From Mycobacterium intermedium (GTDB lineage Bacteria > Actinomycetota > Actinomycetes > Mycobacteriales > Mycobacteriaceae), in NCBI RefSeq assembly GCF_002086275.1, contig NZ_MVHT01000025.1, forward strand, positions 1 through 64,000: a DNA stretch of 64,000 bases. The letters run 5' to 3'. The position numbers and the translations under genes are program-made. The notes beneath the pieces are model-generated. The model searched no databases, was not told where the DNA came from, and worked only from the letters and a program-made list of their open reading frames with translations. This document shows, in pieces, positions 46,408 through 55,681 of this stretch. Positions within the stretch are counted from its first letter, which is position 1, and each line of letters begins with the position of its first letter.

Positions 46408-49400
46408 ATGGCCGAACCGACCATCCTGCTGCTGTCGACGTCCGATACGGACCTGATCAGCGCCCGGTCCAGCGGGAAGAACTATCGGTGGGCCAACCCG
46501 TCACGGCTTTCGGATCTGGAACTGTCCGACCTGCTGGACGACGTGGCGATCGCGGTGGTGCGGATCCTCGGCGGCTACCGCGCCTGGCAAGACGGCATCG
46601 ACACCGTCCTCGCCAGCGGTGTACCGGTGGTGTTGGTCAGCGGCGAACAGGCGCCCGACGCTGAACTGACCCGACTGTCCACGGTGAAGGCCGGCACCGC
46701 GGTGCAGGCCCACATCTACCTCGCGCACGGCGGCGTGGACAACCTCCGCCAGCTGCACGCCTTCCTGGCCGACACCGTGCTCATGACCGGATTCGGGTTC
46801 AACCCCCCGGTGACCACTCCGACTTGGGGCGAACTGGAACGGCCACATGCCGCGGTAAACGGGGGCGCCACGATCGCGGTGCTCTACTACCGCGCGCAGC
46901 ACCTGGCCGGCAACACGGCGTACGTCGAAGCGCTGTGCCGTGCGATCGAGGAAGCAGGCGCCCGCGCCCTGCCGATCTTCTGCGCGTCGCTGCGCACCGC
47001 CGAACCGGAGCTCCTGGAAAAACTGGGCGAGGCCGATGCCATGGTGGTCACCGTACTGGCCGCCGGGGGAGTGCAGCCCGCGACCGCGTCGGCCGGCGGC
47101 GATGACGACAGCTGGAACGTCGAACACCTTGCCGCACTGGATATTCCGATCCTGCAAGGACTGTGCCTGACCAGTTCTCGCGGTCAGTGGCAGGACAACG
47201 ATGACGGGTTGAGCCCGCTCGACGTCGCCAGCCAGGTGGCGGTGCCGGAGTTCGACGGCCGGATCATCACGGTTCCGTTCTCGTTCAAGGAGATTGACGA
47301 CGACGGCCTGATCTCTTATGTCGCTGATCCGGAACGCTGCGCGCGGGTCGCCGGCCTGGCCGTGCGGTACGCGCAGCTGCGACACGTGGCGCCCGCCGAC
47401 AAGCGGGTGGCGCTGGTGTTCTCCGCTTACCCCACCAAGCACGCCCGCATCGGCAACGCGGTCGGACTGGACACCCCGGCCAGCGCCGTCGCGTTGCTGC
47501 GGGCCATGCGCGAGCACGGCTACCAGGTGGGCGACATTCCCGGTCTCGACGCCGGCGACGGAGACGCCCTGATCCACGCCCTGATCGAACGCGGCGGCCA
47601 AGACCCCGACTGGCTCACCGAAGTCCAACTGGCCGGCAATCCGATCAGGGTGCCGGCCAAGGACTATCGGGCCTGGTTCGCGACCTTACCCGGCGAACTG
47701 GCCGATGCCGTGACAAAGCACTGGGGCCCACCCCCGGGTGAGCTGTTCGTCGACCGCAGCCACGATCCCGACGGCGAAATCGTCATCGCCGCAATACAAG
47801 CGGGCAACCTGGTGCTGATGGTCCAACCGCCGCGCGGCTTCGGCGAGAACCCCGTCGCGATCTACCACGACCCGGATCTGCCGCCCAGCCACCACTACCT
47901 GGCCGCCTACCGCTGGCTCGATGGCGGCTTCCCGTCCAGCTTCGGTGCGCACGCCGTGGTGCATCTCGGCAAGCACGGCAACCTCGAGTGGCTGCCGGGA
48001 AAGACGCTGGGCATGTCGGCGGCCTGCGGATCCGACGCGGCGTTGGGCAATCTGCCGCTGATCTATCCGTTCCTGGTCAACGATCCGGGCGAGGGGACCC
48101 AGGCCAAGCGCCGGGCGCACGCGGTACTCGTGGACCACCTGATCCCGCCCATGGCCCGCGCCGAAACCTACGGCGACATAGCCCGTTTGGAGCAGCTGCT
48201 CGACGAGCACGCCAACGTCGCGGCGTTGGACCCGGCCAAGCTGCCCGCCATCCGCCAGCAGATCTGGACGCTGATCCGCGCCGCCAAGATGGACCACGAC
48301 CTGGGACTGACCGAGCGTCCCGAAGAAGACACGTTCGACGACATGATCCTGCACATCGACGGCTGGCTGTGCGAGATCAAGGACGTTCAGATCCGCGACG
48401 GCCTGCACATCCTCGGGCAAAAGCCAACGGGGGAGACCGAACTCGACCTGGTGCTGGCCGTACTGCGCGCCCGACAGCTGTTCGGCGGCGAGCACACGCT
48501 TCCCGGGCTGCGCCAGGCGCTCGGCTTGGCCGAAGACGGCACCGACGAACGCGCATCGGTCGACCAGGTCGAGTCCGCGGCCCGTGGACTGGTGGCCGAA
48601 TTGCAGGCCGGCGGCTGGGACCCGGCTGCCGTGGACCGCATCACCGACAACCCCGACGTGGCGGCGGTATTGCGATTCGCCGCAACTGAGGTCGTGCCGC
48701 GGCTGGCCGGCACCGACGCCGAAATCGACCAAGTGCTGCGGGCTTTGGACGGACATTTCATTGCGGCCGGGCCATCCGGATCGCCGCTGCGTGGGCTGAT
48801 CAATGTGCTGCCCACGGGTCGCAACTTCTACGCCGTCGACCCCAAGGCCGTCCCTTCTCGGCTGGCGTGGGAAGCCGGTGTGGCGCTGGCGGATTCGTTG
48901 CTGGCGCGCTATCGCGCCGACCACGGGGCATGGCCGCAATCGGTGGGGCTGTCGGTGTGGGGTACGTCAGCGATGCGTACCGCCGGTGACGACATTGCCG
49001 AGGTGCTCGCGCTGCTGGGTGTTCGCCCGGTCTGGGATGACGCGTCGCGGCGCGTCACCGGTCTGACCCCGATACCGCTGGCCGAGCTGGGCCGGCCGCG
49101 CATCGATGTGACGGTACGCATCTCGGGGTTCTTCCGGGACGCCTTCCCGCACGTGGTCACCATGCTCGACGACGCCGTGCGGCTGGTCGCCGACCTCGAC
49201 GAGCCCGCCGACGACAACTACGTCCGCGCCCACGCCCAAGCCGACCTGAGTCAGCACGGTGACCAACGTCGGGCCACGACAAGGATTTTCGGTTCCAAGC
49301 CGGGAACCTACGGCGCCGGTCTACTGCAATTGATCGACAGCCGCAACTGGCGCGACGACGCCGACCTCGCGCAGGTCTACACCGCGTGGGGCGGATTCGC

Positions 49401-49995
49401 CTACGGGCGTGGCCTCGACGGTCGCGAGGCCGTCGACGACATGAACCGCCAGTATCGGCGAATCGCGGTGGCCGCCAAGAACACCGACACCCGCGAACAC
49501 GACATCGCCGACTCCGACGATTACTTCCAGTACCACGGCGGCATGGTCGCCACGGTCCGCGCTCTCACCGGACAAGCACCGGCCGCCTACATCGGCGACA
49601 ACACCCGTCCGGATGCGATCCGCACCCGCACGCTGTCTGAGGAGACCACGCGGGTCTTCCGTGCTCGGGTGGTCAACCCCCGCTGGATGGCCGCGATGCG
49701 CCGCCATGGCTACAAGGGCGCCTTCGAGATGGCCGCCACCGTCGATTACCTGTTCGGTTACGACGCCACCGCCGGTGTGATGGCCGACTGGATGTACGAA
49801 CAACTCACCGAGCGTTACGTGTTGGACCCGGAGAACCGCAAGTTCATGTCGGAGTCCAATCCGTGGGCTCTGCACGGTATGGCCGAGCGGTTGCTCGAGG
49901 CGGCCGGCCGCGGCATGTGGGCAGAGCCGCAACCCGAAACCCTCGACGGCCTGCGCCAGGCCCTCCTCGAAACCGAAGGCGACCTGGAGGGCTAG
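46408..49995 (+). CDS. cobN: Cobaltochelatase large subunit CobN
   Basis: A 1195-residue subunit of the ATP-dependent aerobic cobaltochelatase (CobN with CobS/CobT-type AAA partners, not in this window), which inserts cobalt into hydrogenobyrinic acid a,c-diamide. Magnesium-chelatase H-like motifs include FSAYPTKHARIGNAVGLDTPAS, VHLGKHGNLEWLPGKTLGMS and YPFLVNDPGEGTQAKRRAHA. The length is that of the M. tuberculosis protein. It follows the rhodanese gene and ends in the intergenic inverted repeat. Confidence 0.97.
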   Translation: MAEPTILLLSTSDTDLISARSSGKNYRWANPSRLSDLELSDLLDDVAIAVVRILGGYRAWQDGIDTVLASGVPVVLVSGEQAPDAELTRLSTVKAGTAVQAHIYLAHGGVDNLRQLHAFLADTVLMTGFGFNPPVTTPTWGELERPHAAVNGGATIAVLYYRAQHLAGNTAYVEALCRAIEEAGARALPIFCASLRTAEPELLEKLGEADAMVVTVLAAGGVQPATASAGGDDDSWNVEHLAALDIPILQGLCLTSSRGQWQDNDDGLSPLDVASQVAVPEFDGRIITVPFSFKEIDDDGLISYVADPERCARVAGLAVRYAQLRHVAPADKRVALVFSAYPTKHARIGNAVGLDTPASAVALLRAMREHGYQVGDIPGLDAGDGDALIHALIERGGQDPDWLTEVQLAGNPIRVPAKDYRAWFATLPGELADAVTKHWGPPPGELFVDRSHDPDGEIVIAAIQAGNLVLMVQPPRGFGENPVAIYHDPDLPPSHHYLAAYRWLDGGFPSSFGAHAVVHLGKHGNLEWLPGKTLGMSAACGSDAALGNLPLIYPFLVNDPGEGTQAKRRAHAVLVDHLIPPMARAETYGDIARLEQLLDEHANVAALDPAKLPAIRQQIWTLIRAAKMDHDLGLTERPEEDTFDDMILHIDGWLCEIKDVQIRDGLHILGQKPTGETELDLVLAVLRARQLFGGEHTLPGLRQALGLAEDGTDERASVDQVESAARGLVAELQAGGWDPAAVDRITDNPDVAAVLRFAATEVVPRLAGTDAEIDQVLRALDGHFIAAGPSGSPLRGLINVLPTGRNFYAVDPKAVPSRLAWEAGVALADSLLARYRADHGAWPQSVGLSVWGTSAMRTAGDDIAEVLALLGVRPVWDDASRRVTGLTPIPLAELGRPRIDVTVRISGFFRDAFPHVVTMLDDAVRLVADLDEPADDNYVRAHAQADLSQHGDQRRATTRIFGSKPGTYGAGLLQLIDSRNWRDDADLAQVYTAWGGFAYGRGLDGREAVDDMNRQYRRIAVAAKNTDTREHDIADSDDYFQYHGGMVATVRALTGQAPAAYIGDNTRPDAIRTRTLSEETTRVFRARVVNPRWMAAMRRHGYKGAFEMAATVDYLFGYDATAGVMADWMYEQLTERYVLDPENRKFMSESNPWALHGMAERLLEAAGRGMWAEPQPETLDGLRQALLETEGDLEG

Positions 49996-50003
49996 CACCT
50001 TCC

Positions 50004-50069
50004 CCCGCGAGCAGACATCAACTTGTATGAAAAGGACTCGCACAGCACAACTTTGCGTCTGCTCGCGGG
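50004..50069. repeat. Intergenic 13-bp perfect inverted repeat after cobN
   Basis: The arms CCCGCGAGCAGAC (50004-50016) and GTCTGCTCGCGGG (50057-50069) are exact reverse complements across a 40-nt spacer, 8 nt after the cobN stop. The spacer has no T run. Arm length, spacer and first bases match the element before helY (16110-16173). The function could be mRNA 3'-end protection or a non-autonomous repeat. Confidence 0.65.
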
Positions 50070-50109
50070 TGAGAGCGCGGCCGTATAGCCGCTGAAACCC
50101 CTGGCCGGG

Positions 50110-50115
50110 TAGGTT
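50110..50115 (+). promoter_or_regulatory. -10 box of the PPOX-class gene, leaderless layout
   Basis: TAGGTT ends 7 nt before the GTG at 50123 and helps to choose that start over the TTG at 50114, which would lie inside the promoter. Confidence 0.5.
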
Positions 50116-50122
50116 GTCATCC

Positions 50123-50503
50123 GTGACACCCTCTTTCGCCGACCTAGCCAAGGCAAAGTACATCCTGCTGACCACCTTCACCAAGGACGGTCGGCCCAAG
50201 CCGGTCCCGGTCTGGGCCGCCGCCGACGGGGATCGGCTGCTGGTCATCACCCAGGAAAAGTCGTGGAAGGTCAAGCGAATTCGCAACACTCCCCGCGTGA
50301 CGCTTGCCATCTGTGACGTCCGTGGCAACCCGAAGAGCGAAGCCGTCGAGGGCACCGCGACCGTCCTGGACAAGTCGCAGAACGCCGCGGTCTATGACGC
50401 AATCGGCAAGCGGTACGGCATCGTGGGCAAGGTGTTCAACCTGTTCAGCAAGTGGCGCGGCGGCATGGAGAACAACATCGGACTTGAGCTCAGGGTGAAT
50501 TAA
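50123..50503 (+). CDS. PPOX-class F420/FMN-binding protein (Rv2061c-like)
   Basis: A 126-residue split-barrel protein (AKAKYILLTTFTKDGRPKPVPVWAAADGDRLLVIT, then KVKRIRNTPRVTLAICDVRGNP) of the group of small deazaflavin- or flavin-dependent reductases frequent in mycobacteria. Its relative next to cobN in M. tuberculosis is Rv2061c. The reaction is unknown. The GTG at 50123 is preferred because of the -10 box. The DJ-1/PfpI gene starts 10 nt after its stop, so an operon is likely. Confidence 0.85.
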   Translation: MTPSFADLAKAKYILLTTFTKDGRPKPVPVWAAADGDRLLVITQEKSWKVKRIRNTPRVTLAICDVRGNPKSEAVEGTATVLDKSQNAAVYDAIGKRYGIVGKVFNLFSKWRGGMENNIGLELRVN

Positions 50504-50513
50504 AGCCGACCCG

Positions 50514-51380
50514 GTGGGCACCGTCCTGATTCCCATTCCGGACCGTGACTTCGACCCGACCGAGGTCGCGGTCAGTTGGCGAACCCTGACCCAGCAGGGG
50601 CACCGAGTCGTCTTCGCCACCGAAAGCGGCAACCCAGGCGTCGCCGACGACATCATGCTGACCGGTCGGGGCTTGGACCCGTGGTCTCGAGTGCCGGGCC
50701 TGGGCGCCGTCACGCTCGTCGGGCGGATCCTCCGCGCCGACAAGAACGGCCGTCGCGCGTATGCGGAAATGCGGTGCTCGCCGGAGTTCCTCAGCCCGAT
50801 CACCTGGTCGGAAGCCAGCCTCGACGGAATCGATGCACTACTCCTGCCGGGTGGCCACCGCGCCCGCGGCATGCGTAGCTACATCGACAGCGAGACACTG
50901 CATCAGCTCGTCGTGCACGCCTTCAAACAGAAGGTGATCGTGGCCGCGATTTGTCACGGGGTGCTGCTGGCCGCTCGCAGCGTTGATCCCCACACCGGCA
51001 GCTCGGCGCTCTACGGCCACCGGACGACGGCGTTGACGTGGTCGCTGGAACGAAGCGCCTGGCGGCTCACCCGCATCACCCGATACTGGGATCCCGACTA
51101 CTACCGCACCTACACCGAACAGCCGGGCCAGAGCGAAGGATTCATGTCGGTCCAGGCGGAGGTCACTCGCAGCCTGCGCGATCCGCGGGATTTCTGTGAC
51201 GTCCCCCGAATCACGCCACGCCGGTGGATCAAGACCTCCGGGCTGTTCCGCGACAGCCCGACCAACTCTCGCCCGGCCTTCGTCGTCGAAGACGGCACCT
51301 ACCTATCGGCGCGGTGGCCCGGCGACACCCACACCTTCGCCGCCGCCCTGGCGCAAAAGCTGCAAGCCGCGGCAACCTGA
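50514..51380 (+). CDS. DJ-1/PfpI-type class I glutamine amidotransferase-like protein
   Basis: A 288-residue protein with one DJ-1/PfpI domain. Cys147 sits in the nucleophile elbow AAICHGVLLAARS, and LDGIDALLLPGGHRARGMR holds the conserved Gly-Gly-His loop. Family members are chaperone-like, glyoxalase-like or hydrolytic; no more exact call is possible. An extra C-terminal ~60 residues (PRRWIKTSGLFRDSPTNSRPAF) extend beyond a minimal domain. It is convergent with the dienelactone hydrolase remnant and so occupies the area where M. tuberculosis has Rv2054. Confidence 0.82.
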   Translation: MGTVLIPIPDRDFDPTEVAVSWRTLTQQGHRVVFATESGNPGVADDIMLTGRGLDPWSRVPGLGAVTLVGRILRADKNGRRAYAEMRCSPEFLSPITWSEASLDGIDALLLPGGHRARGMRSYIDSETLHQLVVHAFKQKVIVAAICHGVLLAARSVDPHTGSSALYGHRTTALTWSLERSAWRLTRITRYWDPDYYRTYTEQPGQSEGFMSVQAEVTRSLRDPRDFCDVPRITPRRWIKTSGLFRDSPTNSRPAFVVEDGTYLSARWPGDTHTFAAALAQKLQAAAT

Positions 51381-51494
51381 CAATCTCACGCATGCGAAGA
51401 CGCGCTGTCAGGCGTCCTCGGTGGCCGGCCCTTCCGGAACGCCCGGTAACGCATCGATCGGTCCCGCGGGAGTTTCAATCTCGATCGTCGTCAT
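51381..51494 (-). pseudogene. Remnant of a dienelactone hydrolase gene (Rv2054-like), internal deletion
   Basis: On the minus strand an ATG at 51494 opens MTTIEIETPAGPIDAL..GVPEG, the N-terminus typical of mycobacterial dienelactone hydrolases, which are ~240 residues. It runs after only 22 codons into PATEDA and a TGA at 51408-51410. Reading on past the TGA gives QRVFA, so the join resembles a family C-terminus (EDA-W-QRVFAF) with the Trp codon changed to a stop. Both gene ends thus remain with nearly all of the middle missing. It is divergent from fxsA, as Rv2054 is from Rv2053c. The family C-terminus is recalled, not searched. Confidence 0.6.
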
Positions 51495-51530
51495 TGCGTC
51501 ATCTAACTGCGGCCGACATGTTGCCGGCGG

Positions 51531-51558
51531 GGGAACTCGCGCAGAACCTGCGGACGTT
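51531..51558 (+). promoter_or_regulatory. ECF (SigE/SigH-type) promoter of fxsA
   Basis: GGGAACT (51531-51537), 17 nt, then CGTT (51555-51558), ending 9 nt before the fxsA ATG. It matches the mycobacterial SigE/SigH-type pattern of a GGAAC -35 and a GTT -10. The transcription start would lie at or just before the ATG. Confidence 0.6.
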
Positions 51559-51567
51559 GGACGGGGC

Positions 51568-52137
51568 ATGGTCAGACGGCTGCTTCTCATCTACGCCGTC
51601 GTCGAGTTCGCGGTGTTTGTCGGACTGGCGGCGGCCATCGGGTTGGGCTGGACCTTGCTGGTGCTGGCGGCGACTTCGGGGCTCGGACTGGTCCTGTGGG
51701 CGCCGTTGGGCGGATATCAGCTCAGCCGAAAGTTGCTGGAATTGCGGTCAGGCGAGACGAAGCCCGGCAAGGCGCTCAGCGACAGCGCGCTGGTCGCCGT
51801 CGCGACGGGCCTGGTCCTCGTCCCTGGGCTGGCCAGTACCGTGCTGGGGCTCTTGTTGCTGGTGCCTCCCATCCGCGCCGTGGCCCGCCCGGCACTGACC
51901 GCGATCGCCATGCGTGGTTTTCTGCGGCACGCCCCGCTCACCGCGGAGGAGGCATATGCCGCCCGTGCAGGTCTGGCAGACGCCCGCTACGTGCGCAGGA
52001 CGCCCGACAACCAGGACTTCATCGACGGCGAGGTGATCAGCGTCGAAGACGTCTACCACGTCGAGCCGCCGCCGCTGCCGTATACGCGGCCACAGACCGC
52101 GCCCGGGTCGACGCAATTCGACCGCTGGCCCACGTAG
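51568..52137 (+). CDS. fxsA: FxsA family membrane protein
   Basis: A 189-residue inner-membrane protein. The FxsA domain (residues ~1-125) has three to four hydrophobic segments (LLIYAVVEFAVFVGLAAAIGLGWTLLVLAATSGLG; ALVAVATGLVLVPGLASTVLGLLLLVPPIR) with the conserved PG-x-x-x-x-x-G-L-L-L-x-PP pattern. The C-terminal tail is soluble and proline-rich. FxsA in E. coli suppresses phage T7 exclusion by F plasmid PifA; its role in mycobacteria is unclear. An ECF-type promoter lies directly upstream. The downstream amidohydrolase starts 10 nt after the stop. Confidence 0.9.
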   Translation: MVRRLLLIYAVVEFAVFVGLAAAIGLGWTLLVLAATSGLGLVLWAPLGGYQLSRKLLELRSGETKPGKALSDSALVAVATGLVLVPGLASTVLGLLLLVPPIRAVARPALTAIAMRGFLRHAPLTAEEAYAARAGLADARYVRRTPDNQDFIDGEVISVEDVYHVEPPPLPYTRPQTAPGSTQFDRWPT

Positions 52138-52140
52138 TTT
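52135..52140 (+). promoter_or_regulatory. -10 box of the amidohydrolase gene, leaderless layout
   Basis: TAGTTT overlaps the fxsA stop codon and ends 6 nt before the GTG at 52147. It suggests an internal promoter for the amidohydrolase-lnt-ppm1 group in addition to readthrough from fxsA. Confidence 0.45.
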
Positions 52141-52146
52141 TGGCGT

Positions 52147-53751
52147 GTGACGCCGATCCCCACCAAGCTGCTGCTGAACGGCCGGGTGCACAGCCCCACC
52201 CATCCCGACGCCACCGCGATGGCGGTGCGCGGCGACGTCATCGCCTGGCTGGGCAGTGACGACGTCGGCCGTAGCCAGTTCCCGGATGCCGAGATACAGG
52301 ATCTCGACGGCGGCTTCGTCGCGCCCGGCTTCGTGGACAGCCACATCCATCTCAGCGCGACGGGTCTCAGCCTCAGCGGACTGGACCTGCGATCGGCGAC
52401 CTCCCGCGAGCACTGCCTGAAAATGCTTGCCGACCACGCGACCGCCCACCCGGGCGAGCCGGTGTGGGGCCACGGCTGGGACGAGTCGGCGTGGCCGGAC
52501 AACACCGCGCCCAGCACCTCGGAGCTGGACGCCGTACTCGGTGATCGCCCCGCCTATCTGGCCCGCATCGACGTGCACTCCGCGCTGGCCTCGACGGGAC
52601 TGCGCCGCCTCATCCCCGACCTTCCGCGGACCTCCGGCTACAGCGCGGAGCAGCCGCTGACCGGCGACGCACATCACCTGGCCAGGGCCGCCGCCCGTCG
52701 CCTACTGACCGACGGCCAACTCGCCCAAGCGCGCGCGGCCGCGTTGGCGGCGCTCGCTGCCGCCGGCGTCGTCGCGGTACACGAATGCGCCGGCCCCGAG
52801 ATCGGCGGACTCGACGACTGGCTGCGACTGCATCAGCTGCAACACGGCGTCGAAGTCATCGGCTATTGGGGTGAGGCGGTGACCACCGCCGCGCAGGCCC
52901 GCGCCCTGGTGGCCGAGACCAAATCACACGGACTGGCCGGCGACCTGTTCGTGGACGGTGCCATCGGCTCGCACACGGCCTGGCTGCACGAGCCCTACGC
53001 CGACGAACCCGGCTGCACCGGTACCTGCCACCTGCAGCCCGATGCCGTCGAGGCTCATCTGCGGGCCTGCACCGAGGCAGAAATGACCGCCGGATTCCAC
53101 GTCATCGGCGACGCCGCGGTATCGGCGGTGGTGGCGGCGTTGGAAAACGTGGTCAACGACCTCGGGGTAGCGGCCGTCGCGCGCTGCGGGCACCGGTTGG
53201 AGCACCTGGAAATGGTCACCGCGGAACAGGCCGCAAAACTTGGCGCGTGGGGCGTCATCGCCAGCGTCCAACCCAATTTCGACGCGCTGTGGGGCGGCGA
53301 CGACGGCATGTATGCGCGGCGCCTCGGCAAGGAAAGAGGTAGCCAGCTCAACCCGCTGGCGCTGTTAGCATCCCAAGGCGTGCCCCTCGCCCTCGGTTCC
53401 GACGCCCCCGTCACCGGCTTCGACCCGTGGGCCAGCGTGCGCGCGGCGGTCAATCACCGCACCCCGGGCAGCGGGGTGTCGGCACGCGCCGCGTTCGCTG
53501 CGGCCACCCGCGGTGGCTGGCGGGCCGGTGGTGTCCGCGACGGGACGACCGGCACGTTGGTCCCCGGAGCGCTCGCGTCGTACGCGGTGTGGGACGCCGG
53601 ACCGCTCGACGTGGCCGCACCCCGCGACGCAGTCCAGCGCTGGTCGACGGATCCGCGGTCCCGGGTGCCGGCCCTGCCTTCCCTGGCGCCGGACGATGCC
53701 CTGCCACGGTGTCGCCATACCGTGCACCGAGGTGCCGTCATCTATGGCTAG
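52147..53751 (+). CDS. Amidohydrolase family protein, YtcJ-like (Rv2052c-like)
   Basis: A 534-residue metal-dependent amidohydrolase. [14 protein letters not shown] carries the first H-x-H metal ligands. [17 protein letters not shown] and HRLEHLEMV supply later histidines, and [13 protein letters not shown] holds the metal-binding/catalytic Asp. This is the YtcJ/AepA branch (amide or imide hydrolysis; substrates mostly unknown). It sits between fxsA and lnt on the same strand and overlaps lnt by 8 nt. Confidence 0.88.
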   Translation: MTPIPTKLLLNGRVHSPTHPDATAMAVRGDVIAWLGSDDVGRSQFPDAEIQDLDGGFVAPGFVDSHIHLSATGLSLSGLDLRSATSREHCLKMLADHATAHPGEPVWGHGWDESAWPDNTAPSTSELDAVLGDRPAYLARIDVHSALASTGLRRLIPDLPRTSGYSAEQPLTGDAHHLARAAARRLLTDGQLAQARAAALAALAAAGVVAVHECAGPEIGGLDDWLRLHQLQHGVEVIGYWGEAVTTAAQARALVAETKSHGLAGDLFVDGAIGSHTAWLHEPYADEPGCTGTCHLQPDAVEAHLRACTEAEMTAGFHVIGDAAVSAVVAALENVVNDLGVAAVARCGHRLEHLEMVTAEQAAKLGAWGVIASVQPNFDALWGGDDGMYARRLGKERGSQLNPLALLASQGVPLALGSDAPVTGFDPWASVRAAVNHRTPGSGVSARAAFAAATRGGWRAGGVRDGTTGTLVPGALASYAVWDAGPLDVAAPRDAVQRWSTDPRSRVPALPSLAPDDALPRCRHTVHRGAVIYG

Positions 53752-55681
53752 CGAAGAGGATGGGCGCACGGACGAGGCACCCGAAGACAAGGCCGACGAC
53801 ACCGCCGACGACACGACAGCCGAACCCGCCGAGCCCGCCGAACCAGAGCGGGACGGAGCCGCACGTCGGCGCCTGGCGGCCGTCGCCACCGGGCTGAAGG
53901 CGAGATTGCCGCGCGCCTGGGCCGCGCTACGCCCCCGGCTGCCCCGGCTGCTGGTCTCGGCCGCCGCCGGAGCACTGATGTACGCCAGCTTCCCGCCGAT
54001 CAACTGGTGGTGGGCCGCCTTCATCTCCATCGCCCTGCTGAGCTGGGTACTGACCCACCGGGCCACCACGCTCGCGGGTGGGCTGGGCTACGGCTTCCTG
54101 TTCGGTCTGACGTTCTACGTGCCGCTGCTGCCGTGGACCGGCAATTTCGTCGGCCCAGGGCCGTGGTTGGCGTTGGCCACCACCTGCGCGCTGTTCCCCG
54201 CCCTCTTTGGACTGCTCGCCGTCGTGGTTCGGGGCCTACCCGGCTGGCCGATCTGGTTTGCGCTGCTGTGGGCCGCTCTCGAGTGGGTGAAGTCGTCCTT
54301 CCCGTTCGACGGGTTCCCCTGGGGATTGGTGGCGTTCGGGCAAGCCGAGGGTCCGCTGCTGCCGCTGGTCCAGCTCGGCGGCGTTGCGCTGCTGTCGACC
54401 GGTGTCGTGTTGGTGGGCGCCAGCCTGACGGCCATCGCTCTGGAAATAGAGACGTGGTGGCGCGCGGGGTCGCGGGCCGGCGCCGCGCAAGATGAAGCCA
54501 AACCGCCCGCGGTGCTACTTCCCGGTGTCTGCATTTGCCTGGTGCTGCTCGCCGCGATCGTGGTCTGGCCCCAGGTCCGCCACGCTGGGGCAGGATCCGG
54601 CGGCGAACCCACCGTCACCGTCGCCGTCATCCAGGGCAACGTGCCGCGGCTGGGTCTGGACTTCAATGCCCAGCGGCGCGCCGTACTGGACAACCATGTC
54701 CGGGAGACCCTGCGCCTGGCCGAGGAAGTCCGCGCAGGCAACGCCCCCCAACCCCAGTTCGTGGTCTGGCCCGAGGACTCGTCGGATATCGATCCGCTGG
54801 TCAATCCCGACGCCGCGGAGCTGATCGCCGAGGCGGCGAGCGCCGTCGACGCGCCGATCCTGATCGGCACCGTCCTCGACGTGCCCGGTCGCCCGCAGGA
54901 CGCCCCGGAATACACCAATACGGTCCTGGTCTGGAATCCGGGCACGGGCCCGGCGGACCGCCACGACAAGGCCATCGTCCAGCCGTTCGGCGAGTACCTA
55001 CCGATGCCGTGGCTGTTCCGGCACCTCTCCGGATACGCCGACCGGGCCGGCCACTTCGTGCCGCGCGAGGGTTCCGGCGTGGTGCGGATCGCCGGGGTTC
55101 CGGTCGGCGTCGCCACCTGCTGGGAAGTGATATTCGACCGCGCACCGCGGAATTCGGTGCTCAACGGCGCCCAGCTGCTGGCCGTGCCCAGCAACAACGC
55201 CACCTTCAACCAGGACATGAGCGAGCAGCAACTGGCCTTCGCCAAGGTGCGGGCCGTCGAGCACGACCGATATGTCGTGGTCGCGGGCACCACCGGCATC
55301 AGCGCGGTGATCGCGCCCGACGGGGGCGAGCTGGTCCGCACCAAGTTCTTCGAGCCCGATTACCTGGACGTGCAGGTGCGGCTCAAGACCAACCTCACAC
55401 CCGCGACGCGCTGGGCCCCGATCCTGCAATTGGTGCTGGTCGCGGCGGCCGTTGCGGTGATTTTCGTCGCGATACGGCACAATGGGTGGTTCCCGCGTCC
55501 GCCTCGCCGGCGGTCCGGTCCCACGGGCGAGCCTGCCGACGCCGACGGGCTCCCGGACGAACCAGACGAATCGGTTGCGGCGCCTCCGAGCGAACCGGAG
55601 AGCGAAGCAGAGACTGCGAACGACACTCCGTCCGCCGAGGGCGGCAACACTGATTTCGGGCCAGATAAAGGAGCTACATGA
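53744..55681 (+). CDS. lnt: Apolipoprotein N-acyltransferase Lnt
   Basis: A 645-residue membrane enzyme adding the third acyl chain to lipoproteins. A charged, acidic N-terminal extension (residues 1-~60) precedes eight or so transmembrane segments. A nitrilase-like domain follows, with the triad Glu344 (VVWPEDSSD), Lys409 ([15 protein letters not shown]) and Cys459 (ATCWEVIFD), then a final transmembrane helix and a Pro/Glu-rich acidic tail of ~70 residues. The stop overlaps the ppm1 ATG (ATGA). In M. tuberculosis this is domain 1 of the fused Rv2051c; here it is a separate gene. Likely substrates include LppK and BlaC. Confidence 0.95.
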   Translation: MASEEDGRTDEAPEDKADDTADDTTAEPAEPAEPERDGAARRRLAAVATGLKARLPRAWAALRPRLPRLLVSAAAGALMYASFPPINWWWAAFISIALLSWVLTHRATTLAGGLGYGFLFGLTFYVPLLPWTGNFVGPGPWLALATTCALFPALFGLLAVVVRGLPGWPIWFALLWAALEWVKSSFPFDGFPWGLVAFGQAEGPLLPLVQLGGVALLSTGVVLVGASLTAIALEIETWWRAGSRAGAAQDEAKPPAVLLPGVCICLVLLAAIVVWPQVRHAGAGSGGEPTVTVAVIQGNVPRLGLDFNAQRRAVLDNHVRETLRLAEEVRAGNAPQPQFVVWPEDSSDIDPLVNPDAAELIAEAASAVDAPILIGTVLDVPGRPQDAPEYTNTVLVWNPGTGPADRHDKAIVQPFGEYLPMPWLFRHLSGYADRAGHFVPREGSGVVRIAGVPVGVATCWEVIFDRAPRNSVLNGAQLLAVPSNNATFNQDMSEQQLAFAKVRAVEHDRYVVVAGTTGISAVIAPDGGELVRTKFFEPDYLDVQVRLKTNLTPATRWAPILQLVLVAAAVAVIFVAIRHNGWFPRPPRRRSGPTGEPADADGLPDEPDESVAAPPSEPESEAETANDTPSAEGGNTDFGPDKGAT

